A DNA stretch of 32,010 nucleotides from Nemertoderma westbladi (lineage: Eukaryota; Xenacoelomorpha; Nemertodermatida; Nemertodermatidae): NCBI GenBank assembly GCA_032718475.1, contig JAUCBJ010007678.1, forward strand, positions 1 through 32,010, given 5' to 3'. The notes beneath the pieces are model-generated. The model was not told the origin of the DNA. It did not search any database and was given only the letters and a program-made list of their open reading frames with translations. Below, one piece after another: positions 22,120 through 32,010 of this stretch; within the stretch, counting starts at the first letter, position 1; each line of letters begins with the position of its first letter. The translations under genes were made by a program, and so were the position numbers.

Positions 22120-22882
22120 AGGAAGACATTTTCACATTTACTGTATTAACGAAACGAAACACACATCATCAACGAAGTACTTTATATTGTACTGCTACTG
22201 CATCACAGCGATATAATAATGTCCTTTAGACATAAATGTGCCACGTCACCATCAACACCGGTACCTTAATTAGCTAAAAGGCCGTCGACCCCAAATGTTA
22301 ATGCAACAATTGTCCGGTACTACTGCAGTAAACCACGATGCGTCACTGCACAAAGGTTAATAGGGTCGTTCATACCCAGTCAGTAGGAAGTGGGAGGTAG
22401 TCGTGTTCTAAACAGTTGATGACGTTGTGTATGAATACCTGGAAATATAATTATATTTGTTTGTTATCTATCGCGACAGGTACCGGTATAGACTATGTAG
22501 TATATATTGTATGTAGATAGATAGATGTTACACCTAACTGAACTGTACTTAGAGCTGAGCCAGTATATAGAAAATCGGCCAAAATAGAGGCGTTTTTTGA
22601 GCAAAAACTAAATGTCCTCAATCCCCAACAAACCATACATATTCTGAAAGATCATAGTCTGAGCTTAAATATAAACTGATATATACAGTAAAATGAAAAA
22701 TGCTGCTTGCCACTGTTAGAAATGAAACAAACGAGGAAACACGTCGCCGGGGGTTGAACCAGCGCTATAGGAGAATAATGCGAGTCAAACAGAGTGAATC
22801 TGCTCAGTGATAGATAGTGGTATATCTACTAAAATTTCACCATTGAAGGAAAAACTAGGTAACTAACATTCACATTCTAATG
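22120..22882. other. Intergenic DNA, no gene seen
   Basis: Holds a short ATAGATAG run (22515-22530). A minus-strand GGTTCAACCCC word at 22750-22760 resembles a tRNA B box, but no matching A box was found. No coding domain recognised. Confidence 0.5.
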
Positions 22883-22890
22883 AACATTAG
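22883..22890. repeat. 8-bp target duplication, left (hAT)
   Basis: AACATTAG, repeated exactly at 24830-24837. An 8-bp duplication is the signature of hAT insertion. Confidence 0.93.
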
Positions 22891-23235
22891 TAGGGATGTC
22901 CCGGAATCGATATTTGGATTCCGGCCGGAACCGGAATTCCAGCCGGAACCGGAATTCCGGCCGGAACCGGAATTTGTATAAATTAGTGAAATACACTAAA
23001 TGACCCATGAAACCTTATAATTTTTTTGTGAAATAAATGAATTTTGGCACATTACGGCCTATTATAAGGACGGGAGGGGAGTACTTCGGCCTTATACGAC
23101 AGGGAATTCAATTTCATTGTTTTTTTAAAAACCTATATCCTTGGCCAAAAGTTAGGTTTTTAGGCTCATACCTAAAAACCTACGTTGACCAGCGGTGTAT
23201 AGCCTAGTGTATTTGTGTAAGTGTAATATTGTATT

Positions 23236-23334
23236 TGTGGGGCGAGCCACGAAGTTGGCGGAGCCTTAGCGAATTGACACTGTTAGGGGGTGGGTCAATT
23301 TATGCAAATAGTTGTCGTCGTCGTCGTCGTCGTT

Positions 23335-23378
<44 letters not shown>

Positions 23379-23762
23379 AGTCGTCGTCGTTACGATTTTG
23401 ACATGCTAATAACTTTGTCGGATTTAAAGCTGCCAAGTTGAAAATTTGTAGGTATCAATATGAGCAAAAGTTGAGATTTTTGAGAAACTTTCAGACACCA
23501 TCAGTGCAGTGGTCTCCCGCTAGAGGGCCACATGTCTAAACATTAAATGCCCTCCCATTTCTTTGCTTTTAATCCGTTTAAGCTGAAACTTGGCAGATAT
23601 GTATTAGACCATTAGCTGTGACTTTCAAAGGAGGCGAATCCATCTGCAGTTCTCCAGTCTGCCGCTAGAGGGCCAACGTGACTATTTGCATAAATTGACC
23701 TACCCCCTAACAGTGTCAATTCGCTAAGGCTCTGCCAACTTCGTGCTGCGCGAAGTCCCCAC
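23236..23762. mobile_element. Long-TIR fold-back element, copy 2, inside hAT
   Basis: The left arm 23236-23312 (from TGTGGGGCGAGCCACGAAGT to TTTATGCAAATAGT) is complementary to the right arm 23681-23762 (from ACTATTTGCATAAATTGACC to CGCGAAGTCCCCAC). The arms agree at nearly every position except the tip. Tips match copy 1 at 18487-19102 but in reverse order. The interior holds a (GTC)n run and the phrase CCGCTAGAGGGCCA twice in near copies (23518 and 23662). No coding sequence. Confidence 0.87.
23312..23391. repeat. (GTC)n microsatellite
   Basis: Run of GTC triplets with a few GTT and GTA interruptions, directly beside the left arm of the fold-back element. The arginine-rich plus-strand frame over it is an artefact. 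Confidence 0.93.
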
Positions 23763-24400
23763 TTCGTGTAACCAAGTAACATCAAGGACCCCCTTGGAAA
23801 TAAGCTGCAAAGCTTTAGGGGTAATCCTATGTTGTGTTGTAGTTGGACAATACCAATATTAATATTATCGTATTATTTAATAATTATATCAAAGTAAAAT
23901 AATGTAAATCAATCTAAAAAACATTATATTATAAGCAAATTGTAAAACCACTCGTTAAGGCCCATGTTTCACTGGTAAGTCATATGTCATATGTCGTAAG
24001 ACGAAATATATTATGGAACACCAACACGTTCGTTTCAATGGGAGCGTCTCCACTCTACTGGTTAATCGTATCGTAAGTAACGACTTATGAGCGAAAGTGA
24101 TTATGTCCCATGTTCCATCTTTTTTTGACAAACGACTCATTACTTAATGGTATGCTGAAAGCCTGGATTGATACCTTTGGGTATAGAAATATTTTGTATA
24201 TGTGAGACTCATCTTATATTTTTTAACAAATGACTCTTGACTTATGTGTTACCACCAGTGGAGCAAGGGAGGTGTAATTTTGACGTTCTAAAAACAGTTG
24301 TCAGGTGACAATTTTTTGGAAATGTGATGCATACCCATCAACACTAAATTGACTTAAAAAAGGGGGTGGCTGTAAATTGTCCCTCGTTACAGGTTCATTA

Positions 24401-24605
24401 GGTTCCACCTTGGTGTAGTGGTTGCATTGAATTCCCATCTCTCTGGAGGTTGTGGGTTCGAACCTCGCATGGGCCATTTTCTTTTCGGTACGATTGATTT
24501 GAAGTGGCTAGAATGGGGTATCTCTATCTCCGCCTTGCATCCTTAAATGGTAGCTCTAAGAAGCTAACGCCGAATAAAACTTTACTTCTTTACTTTTTTT
24601 ACAAG
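24401..24605 (+). mobile_element. tRNA-derived SINE
   Basis: A pol III A box (TGGTGTAGTGG, 24411-24421) and B box (GGTTCGAACCT, 24455-24465) are spaced as in a tRNA gene, and the region reads like a diverged tRNA head beginning GGTTCCACCTTGG. A non-tRNA body follows (CTCCGCCTTGCATCC ... AAGCTAACGCCGAATAAAAC). It ends in a simple ACTTT/TTTT-type tail at about 24580-24605. It lies inside the hAT element. Functional tRNA folding was not checked. Confidence 0.83.
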
Positions 24606-24829
24606 TGTTGACAAGTACTGCATCTTAAACAATAGTTGGTAAGTATATGTTAAAAAAAATATATAAATTTTGATAATAATTTAACAAACTAATTGGCAAC
24701 TATCAAACTACTTAGGAAACTGGTAATTCCGGTAAAATTCCGGCCGGAATTGACCCCATTCCGGCAGGAACCGGAATCGGGCAAAATCCGCCGGAATTCC
24801 GGCCGGAACGGAATTCCGGGACATCCCTA

Positions 24830-24837
24830 AACATTAG
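24830..24837. repeat. 8-bp target duplication, right (hAT)
   Basis: AACATTAG, matching 22883-22890. Confidence 0.93.
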
Positions 24838-25554
<717 letters not shown>

Positions 25555-26200
25555 CCGAATGGGTGCGCGCGTGCGTTTTAAGATGCGAACTTTTACTGTA
25601 AACTTTTCCGCAGTTGGGAGATACACACGCGTGAGTTTTGGGTTTAAGGCTGCCGCCCTTAACATGAGGTTTAGTAGCAGGTAAACCGATAGAATCAGAA
25701 GTGGCATTGTTTAGCGGTAGATTGGTTAAAGGGAGGGTGAAATTTGAACTCGAAGAATTCAATAAAGTTTCTTGCAGTGACGTCTGTGGAAGACTATAAT
25801 AGTGTTTGCATAAGTTATACACCACAGAATTACTGGAATGTTTATCTACACGGTGAATAGAAAGATCTAACGGAGAATCATTGCTATGAATGATAAAAAT
25901 GGACGAACCATGAGTGGGAGACTCGCTAAGTGAGCGCGAAGAAGGTGTGGGTGTCCAACTGATATTATCATCTACTTCTTTTCCGATGGTTGCTCTGCTG
26001 TCAGTTGTGATCGCGGAACTTGTTAAAGTGTTCAGATCATTATGTGTTTCACATCGCAATCCTTTGTTATGGGGAATACCATCTTGCTGGGGAATGTTTG
26101 AGTATTTCGATACCGGTACCGGTAGTAAGGAATCCAATTTACTACCGGTAATAACTGACGGAAGCCCAAGTTGAAGTGGAACAGATTCGTTATTATTCAT
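25555..26200 (-). CDS. Kruppel-like factor (KLF3/8/12 group), exon 1
   Basis: A nuclear transcription factor; exon 1 encodes residues 1-215 plus one base. The N-terminal region is Ser/Thr/Asn-rich. Residues 110-114 are PLDLS, a perfect PXDLS motif that recruits the corepressor CtBP. Among KLFs this motif marks the KLF3/8/12 repressor group. Zinc finger 1 spans C192, C197, H210 and H214 (CGKVYSKSSHLKTH). The start ATG at 26200 is the first after an in-frame TAA at 26224-26222, with no closer alternative. The N-terminus is shorter than in vertebrate KLF3/8/12 (about 190 residues before finger 1). An additional 5' exon cannot be excluded. Family is certain, subgroup likely; orthology needs a tree. 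Confidence 0.95.
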
Positions 26201-26992
26201 ATTTACTTTGGTAGTTTGGCTTTAGAGCTTGAGTCTGTTTGTTACCGTTACTGCCTGATAGTGTTAGGTAATGCTAATAAAAGAAAAGAAGGAATAATAA
26301 AATAAGTGCTGTGCTGACAGGAAGTAGTGGTTAGTGGTTTCAGTAGTTAGTTGTATTTGTAGGTACGACTGTACGACCTATGCCCTATTGAAGGGTGTGA
26401 TTACAAAACAAAGACCCAAATAATAAAGAACTTAGAATACGGGTACCAATCTCAACCTCGCTTCTATATGTCGGTCTGCCAGGCGGTTGGTCGGTCGGTC
26501 CGTCTAATCTTTGAATGCTACTACAGTAACTCAGCGAATCTTTATGATGAAATTATACCAAACGTGGTATATGTAGTATGTCAAAAGTTTAGAAAGTTTT
26601 CAGAATTTTGGCGTCGTGCATTAAAATTTTCCGCCTCTAGGAGGCGCTAAATACCACTTAGTCTAGGCTTAATAACTTTTGAACCACTTCATTGATTTTG
26701 AATAACCTATGGATGGTTCTCAATTAATTATTTAGATATTTGGTAGACATTATGATATTATTATAGTATGTGACAAACGGTTAGAGACCCACATCATCAC
26801 CATCGACCGCAGTGGGGCGTTAACAATTTTACCGCTAGTCTAGTACAGTATATAAGTTTTTGATTTAAGAATATTACATAAACTTGCAGAGTTGCAGTGC
26901 AGAGGAAGGTCACTTGAATTTCCAATTCACAATACAATATATTGATATACAACTGTATACAAGTACAGACGTCGAGTAGGTATCGTCGTAGT
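26201..26992. other. Upstream region of the KLF gene
   Basis: Presumably 5' UTR and promoter of the minus-strand KLF gene; no TATA box or initiator could be assigned. A repeat relic at about 26465-26650 resembles the interior of the fold-back element at 18.5-19.1 kb. It shares a CGGTCGGTCCGTCT run, AAAGTTTAGAAAGTTT, GTGCATTAA and the tail GCCTCTAGGAGGCGC. Confidence 0.5.
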
Positions 26993-27364
26993 ACAATGAA
27001 AGTGAACCAAGAGGAAAGGGTTGCTGTATGGCTGTAGGTAGGTTCTGTATTAATACAATGAAAGTGAACCAAGAGGAAAGGGTTGCTGTATGGCTGTAGG
27101 TAGGTTCTGTATTAATACAATGAAAGTGAACCAAGAGGAAAGGGTTGCTGTATGGCTGTAGGTAGGTTCTGTATTAATACAATGAAAGTGAACCAAGAGG
27201 AAAGGGTTGCTGTATGGCTGTAGGTAGGTTCTGTATTAATACAATGAAAGTGAACCAAGAGGAAAGGGTTGCTGTATGGCTGTAGGTAGGTTCTGTATTA
27301 ATACAATGAAAGTGAACCAAGAGGAAAGGGTTGCTGTATGGCTGTAGGTAGGTTCTGTATTAAT
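26993..27364. repeat. 62-bp tandem repeat, 6 copies
   Basis: Six consecutive units begin ACAATGAAAGTGAACC and end TTCTGTATTAAT, at 26993, 27055, 27117, 27179, 27241 and 27303, apparently identical. A seventh start is cut off at 27365. One complete and one partial copy also occur inside each of the larger composite units downstream (28276 and 30247). Minus-strand frames beginning MVHFHCINTEPTYSH are repeat artefacts. Confidence 0.96.
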
Positions 27365-27982
27365 ACAATCAGCCCTCCCAGCTAAAAAATCGATGAAAAA
27401 AAAGGAAAAAAAAGGAAATTAAATTTTCAAAAAAAGGAGAAAAAGGATCGGATACGGTTCAAAAAAGGGACAACTGAATTGATATTATCTATCTTTAAAA
27501 AAAGGATAGTAAACATTATATTTCATTAACCTTATATAGGCCTATTAAGAAACGTCGCTGTGTTTCTAATTGTAACCTTTTTGCCTAGTTATCAGAGACG
27601 GTTGAGTTCGGCCTATTGATGGTCATTGATAGAGGGTTTATCAAACGCTTGTAATTTTGTAAATATAACTTTAGTTTGAAAGAAATATAAAAACTTTGGT
27701 ACGAATTTCCGGTCGTGGCTACATTTATATAAATAACAAAAATACTTAACTACAAAAATACTTTTAGACTCAATCAAAATTCATCCATCTCCAGGGGAAA
27801 ATGGATGCAAATAATAGCTGATTACGAGAAAAAATGAAACTATGACCTTTGTTATAGGCTTTACTTTATTGTTTGGTTAGAATAGACTGCCACTGCAACC
27901 TGTTCCTTTCCCAAAATTGAGAAACAACAATATTAATTCACCAAGTTGTGTCAATAATAATATATCCCCCCCCCCCCCTCCC

Positions 27983-28150
27983 TCAGAAAATAAATATATT
28001 TACAGTTCCCTCAACTGCGACATTTTTATGGTAACTTAGCTTGTGTTTTTTGTCACAATAAACATACTCAAAATAAAAAACGGCATTATTAGGCCTCTCA
28101 ATCTCTGCTATAACCTTGTCAATATCATCAGCAAGCTGAAATTGATCATC
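27983..28150 (-). other. Coding-like relic in the composite unit
   Basis: The minus strand is open and reads, after FFGL, roughly DDQFQLADDIDKVIAEI and then NAVFYFEYVYCDKKHKLSYH, ending VEGTVNIFIF before a stop. The frame is kept in copies B (about 29954-30120) and C (about 31735-31900), even though copy C has about ten substitutions, most of them amino-acid changing. No domain is recognised. It may be a fossil exon or transposon fragment. The open frame upstream of it comes from purine-rich and 62-bp repeat DNA. Confidence 0.4.
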
Positions 28151-28403
28151 TAAACCAAAAAAAGAGGAAAAAAATGTGTGAAAATGGACAAAAAAAAGGA
28201 AAAAAGGAAACGTTCTAAAAAAAAGGAAACGTTCTAAAATAAAGGAAAAAAAAAGGAAACTCTGGGAGGCCTGTACAATGAAAGCGAACCAAGAGGAAAG
28301 GGTTGCTGTATGGCTGTAGGTAGGTTCTGTATTAATACAATGAAAGTGAACCAAGGGGAAAGTACGGAGCCCCTAAAGGGACATGGGTTTCCCCCTTTTT
28401 TTT

Positions 28404-29302
28404 CTAAGTCCGGCCCGGAGATACTATCTCAGGCCCGGAGATACTAAGTCCGGCCCGGAGATACTATCTCAGGCCCGGAGATACTAAGTCCGGCCCGGAG
28501 ATACTATCTCAGGCCCGGAGATACTAAGTCCGGCCCGGAGATACTATCTCAGGCCCGGAGATACTATCTCAGGCCCTGAGATACTAAGTCCGGCCTGGAG
28601 ATACTATCTCAGGCCCGGAGATACTAAGTCCGGCCCGGAGATACTATCTCAGGCCCTGAGATACTAAGTCCGGCCCGGAGATACTATCTCAGGCCCGGAG
28701 ATACTAAGTCCGGCCCGGAGATACTATCTCAGGCCCGGAGATACTAAGTCCGGCCCGGAGATACTATCTCAGGCCCGGAGATACTAAGTCCGGCCCGGAG
28801 ATACTATCTCAGGCCCGGAGATACTAAGTCCGGCCCGGAGATACTATCTCAGGCCCGGAGATACTAAGTCCGGCCCGGAGATACTATCTCAGGCCCGGAG
28901 ATACTAAGTCCGGCCCGGAGATACTATCTCAGGCCCGAAGATACTAAGTCCGGCCCGGAGATACTAAGTCCGGCCCGGAGATACTATCTCAGGCCCGGAG
29001 ATACAAGTCCGGCCCGGAGATACTATCTCAGGCCCGAAGATACTAAGTCCGGCCCGGAGATACTAAGTCCGGCCCGGAGATACTATCTCAGCCCCGGAGA
29101 TACTAAGTCCGGCCCGGAGATACTAAGTCCGGCCCGGAGATACTAAGTCCGGCCCGGAGATACTATCTCAGGCCCTGAGATACTAAGTCCGGCCTGGAGA
29201 TACTATCTCAGGCCCGGAGATACTAAGTCCGGCCCGGAGATACTATCTCAGGCCCTGAGATACTAAGTCCGGCCCGGAGATACTATCTCAGGCCCGGAGA
29301 TA
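28404..29302. repeat. 20-bp (40-bp dimer) array, 45 units
   Basis: Alternating units CTAAGTCCGGCCCGGAGATA and CTATCTCAGGCCCGGAGATA. Total length is 899 bases: 44 units of 20 and one of 19 (a missing T near 29005). The alternation breaks at several points where the same unit type is repeated. Each junction forms the palindrome GAGATACTATCTC, and the first unit type contains TCCGGCCCGGA. Confidence 0.96.
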
Positions 29303-29306
29303 CTAA

Positions 29307-31098
29307 CAGCCCTCCCAGCCAAAAAAATCGATGAAAAAAAGGAAAAAAGGAATTTATATTTTCAAAAAAAAAAGGAAAAAAAGGATAGGATGCAGTTCAG
29401 AAAAAGGACAAAAAGGATCGGATACGGTTCAAAAAAGGGACAACTGAATTGATATTATCTATCTTTAAAAAAAGGATAGTAAACATTATATTTCATTAAC
29501 CTTATATAGGCCTATTAAGAAACGTCGCTGTGTTTCTAATTGTAACCTTTTTGCCTAGTTATCAGAGACGGTTGAGTTCGGCCTATTGATGGTCATTGAT
29601 AGAGGGTTTATCAAACGCTTGTAATTTTGTAAATATAACTTTAGTTTGAAAGAAATATAAAAACTTTGGTACGAATTTCCGGTCGTGGCTACATTTATAT
29701 AAATAACAAAAATACTTAACTACAAAAATACCTTTAGACTCAATCAAAATTCATCCATCTCCAGGGGAAAATGGATGCAAATAATAGCTGATTACGAGAA
29801 AAAATGAAACTATAACCCTTGTTATAGGCTTTACTTTATTGTTTGGTTAGAATAGACTGCCACTGCAACCTGTTCCTTTCCCAAAATTGAGAAACAACAA
29901 TATTAATTCACCAAGTTGTGTCAATAATAATATATCCCCCCCCCCCCCCTCCCTCAGAAAATAAATATATTTACAGTTCCCTCAACTGCGACATTTTTAT
30001 GGTAACTTAGCTTGTGTTTTTTGTCACAATAAACATACTCAAAATAAAAAACGGCATTATTAGGCCTCTCAATCTCTGCTATAACCTTGTCAATATCATC
30101 AGCAAGCTGAAATTGATCATCTAAACCAAAAAAAGAGGAAAAAAATGTGTGAAAATGGACAAAAAAAAGGAAAAAAGGAAACGTTCTAAAAAAAAGGAAA
30201 CGTTCTAAAATAAAGGAAAAAAAAAGGAAACTCTGGGAGGCCTGTACAATGAAAGTGAACCAAGAGGAAAGGGTTGCTGTATGGCTGTAGGTAGGTTCTG
30301 TATTAATACAATGAAAGTGAACCAAGAGGAAAGTACGGAGCCCCTAAAGGGACATGGGTTTCCCCCTTTTTTTTCTAAGTCCGGCCCGGAGATACTATCT
30401 CAGGCCCGGAGATACTAAGTCCGGCCCGGAGATACTATCTCAGGCCCGGAGATACTAAGTCCGGCCCGGAGATACTATCTCAGGCCCGGAGATACTAAGT
30501 CCGGCCCGGAGATACTATCTCAGGCCCGGAGATACTATCTCAGGCCCTGAGATACTAAGTCCGGCCCGGAGATACTATCTCAGGCCCGGAGATACTAAGT
30601 CCGGCCCGGAGATACTATCTCAGGCCCTGAGATACTAAGTCCGGCCCGGAGATACTATCTCAGGCCCGGAGATACTAAGTCCGGCCCGGAGATACTATCT
30701 CAGGCCCGGAGATACTAAGTCCGGCCCGGAGATACTATCTCAGGCCCGGAGATACTAAGTCCGGCCCGGAGATACTATCTCAGGCCCGGAGATACTAAGT
30801 CCGGCCCGGAGATACTATCTCAGGCCCGGAGATACTAAGTCCGGCCCGGAGATACTATCTCAGGCCCGGAGATACTAAGTCCGGCCCGGAGATACTATCT
30901 CAGGCCCGGAGATACTAAGTCCGGCCCGGAGATACTAAGTCCGGCCCGGAGATACTATCTCAGGCCCTGAGATACTAAGTCCGGCCTGGAGATACTATCT
31001 CAGGCCCGGAGATACTAAGTCCGGCCCGGAGATACTATCTCAGGCCCTGAGATACTAAGTCCGGCCCGGAGATACTATCTCAGGCCCGGAGATACTAA
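29307..31098. repeat. Composite tandem unit, copy B (1792 bp)
   Basis: Same order of parts as copy A and nearly identical to it outside the 20-bp array. It has an additional purine-rich segment near 29375-29415, and its 20-bp array is shorter. The minus-strand coding-like stretch differs from copy A by one residue in the long open frame. Confidence 0.93.
30375..31094. repeat. 20-bp (40-bp dimer) array, 36 units
   Basis: The same two alternating 20-mers as in copy A, 720 bases long, exactly 36 units. Copy A has 45, so the array length varies between adjacent units. Confidence 0.96.
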
Positions 31099-32010
31099 CA
31101 GCCCTCCCAGCCAAAAAAATCGATGAAAAAAAGGAAAAAAGGAATTTATATTTTCAAAAAAAAAAGGAAAAAAAGGATAGGATGCAGTTCAGAAAAAGGA
31201 CAAAAAGGATCGGATACGGTTCAAAAAAAGGGAAAAACTGAATTGATATTATCTTTAAAAAAGGATAGTAAACATTATATTTCATTAACCTTATATATAT
31301 AGGCCTATTAAGAAACGTCACTGTATGTTTCTAATTTTCACCTTTTTGCCTAGTTATCAGAGATGGTTGAATTCGGCCTATTGATGGCCATTGATAGAGG
31401 TTTATCAAACGCTTGTAAATAGAACTTTAGTTTGAAAGAAATATAAGGCCCAAAAACTTTGGTACGGATTTCTGGTCGTGGCTACATTTATATAAATAAC
31501 AAAAATACTTTTAGACTCAATCAAAATTCATCCATCTCCAGGGGAAAACGGATGCAAATAATAGGTGATTATGAGCAAAAATGAAACTATAACCCTTGTT
31601 ATAGGCTTTACTTTATTGTTTTGGTTAGAATAGACTACCACTGCAACTTGTTCCTTTCCCTAAATTAAAAAACAACAATATTAATTCACCAAGGCGGGTT
31701 TTGTGTCAATCATAATATATCCCCCCCTCAGAAAATAAATAAATTTACAGTTCCCTCAACTGCTACATTTTTATGGTAGCTTAGCTTGTGATTTTTGTCA
31801 AAATAAACATACTCAAAATAAAAAACGGCATTATTATGCCCGTCAATCTCTGTTATAACCTTGTCAATATCAACAGCAAGCTGAAGTTGATCTTCTAAAC
31901 CAAAAAAAGAGGAAAAAAATGTGTGAAAATGGACAAAAAAAGGAAAAAAGGAAACGTTCTAAAAAAAAGGAAAAAAAGGAAACGTTCTAAAATAAAGGAA
32001 AAAAAAGGAA
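31099..32010. repeat. Composite tandem unit, copy C (partial)
   Basis: Begins like copies A and B and keeps the same order up to the purine-rich segment at the window end. It differs from them by many substitutions and small indels, including a much shorter poly-C run (31721-31727) and a GGCGGGTTTT word shared with the dispersed copy at 1845-2050. The 20-bp array expected next lies beyond the window. Confidence 0.9.

Larger units (their letters stand above)
22891..24829. mobile_element. Non-autonomous hAT DNA transposon with nested insertions
   Basis: The ends are inverted copies of TAGGGATGTCCCGGAAT, a hAT-type terminus, and are flanked by an exact 8-bp duplication. Subterminal sequence on both sides is a cluster of CCGGAATTCCGGCCGGAA words (22901-22972 and 24727-24820), as in many hAT elements where transposase binds subterminal repeats. 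No transposase frame with a BED finger or hATC motif is seen in the 1939 bp, so it must be mobilised in trans. A fold-back element (23236-23762) and a SINE (24401-24605) lie inside it. By position it probably sits in an intron of, or downstream from, the minus-strand KLF gene. Confidence 0.92.
27370..29306. repeat. Composite tandem unit, copy A (1937 bp)
   Basis: The first of three head-to-tail copies, each beginning CAGCCCTCCCAGC. Order inside: AAAAAGGA-type purine-rich DNA; about 450 bp of unique-looking sequence; the dispersed repeat shared with 1845-2050; a poly-C run (about 27966-27978); a coding-like stretch on the minus strand; more purine-rich DNA; 1.5 copies of the 62-bp repeat; then an array of 20-bp units. 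Copies A and B are nearly identical outside the arrays, and copy C is more diverged. Confidence 0.93.

Noticed and set aside
22738-22800. Possible tRNA gene or second SINE on the minus strand
   Set aside because: A B-box-like GGTTCAACCCC is present, but no A box at the right distance and no clear acceptor stem were found.
23229-23441. Arginine-rich plus-strand open frame
   Set aside because: It is the (GTC)n microsatellite read in frame.
23955-24140. Possible last KLF exon on the minus strand
   Set aside because: The translation has no H-X3/4-H remainder of finger 3 and lies inside the hAT element.
26797-27134. Open frames beginning MVHFHCINTEPTYSH upstream of the KLF gene
   Set aside because: The start region is the 62-bp tandem repeat in reverse, with no homology to a protein family that I recognise.

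Overview
This window is animal nuclear DNA: intron-containing coding sequence, LTR and non-LTR retrotransposons, a hAT-type DNA element, a tRNA-derived SINE, fold-back elements and several tandem repeats. There are no bacterial-style operons. It looks like an invertebrate genome; the species cannot be resolved from the sequence alone. By eye, almost everything is repetitive. The one convincing host gene is a Kruppel-like factor on the minus strand near 25.1-26.2 kb.

Left third (1-10 kb). A degenerate ~20-bp tandem repeat opens the window (1-425). It is followed by ~1.9 kb of mostly featureless AT-rich DNA containing a hairpin (801-852) and one copy of a dispersed repeat (about 1845-2050). A minisatellite built from 35-bp and 42-bp units fills 2345-3766 and resumes at 9198-9963. 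It is interrupted by a complete-length Ty1/copia retrotransposon on the minus strand (3767-9197): two identical 150-bp LTRs with TG...CA ends, a perfect 5-bp target duplication (GACTC), a primer-binding site matching initiator tRNA-Met, and gag-protease-integrase-RT-RNase H in copia order. Despite the identical LTRs, its coding region is broken in three places and lacks the RT catalytic YVDD box.

Middle (10-19 kb). This part holds a GC-richer patch with a CRE palindrome and several CCAAT boxes (10240-10480), a 225-bp fold-back element (10606-10830), a truncated non-LTR retrotransposon (about 12314-13590, minus), a three-copy 466-bp GATC-rich tandem repeat (about 13740-15100), and a badly decayed second non-LTR retrotransposon (about 16144-17350, minus). 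A long-TIR fold-back element (18487-19102) closes it.

Right third (19-32 kb). A 2.5-kb array of a 17-bp unit (19632-22119) with local higher-order structure is followed by a non-autonomous hAT element (22891-24829) with a perfect 8-bp target duplication. The hAT carries a second fold-back element and a SINE. Next come two exons of a KLF gene (25060-25209 and 25555-26200). They encode an N-terminal region with a PLDLS CtBP-binding motif, zinc fingers 1 and 2, and the start of finger 3; this points to the KLF3/8/12 group. The final exon was not found. Upstream of the gene lie six copies of a 62-bp repeat (26993-27364). These run into a tandem array of ~1.8-1.9-kb composite units (27370 to the window end), each holding its own block of 20-bp units (45 in the first copy, 36 in the second).

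The genes do not form a pathway. The notable story is nested repeat growth: a copia element inside a minisatellite, a fold-back element and SINE inside a hAT element, and a VNTR inside a larger tandem unit beside a conserved transcription-factor gene.
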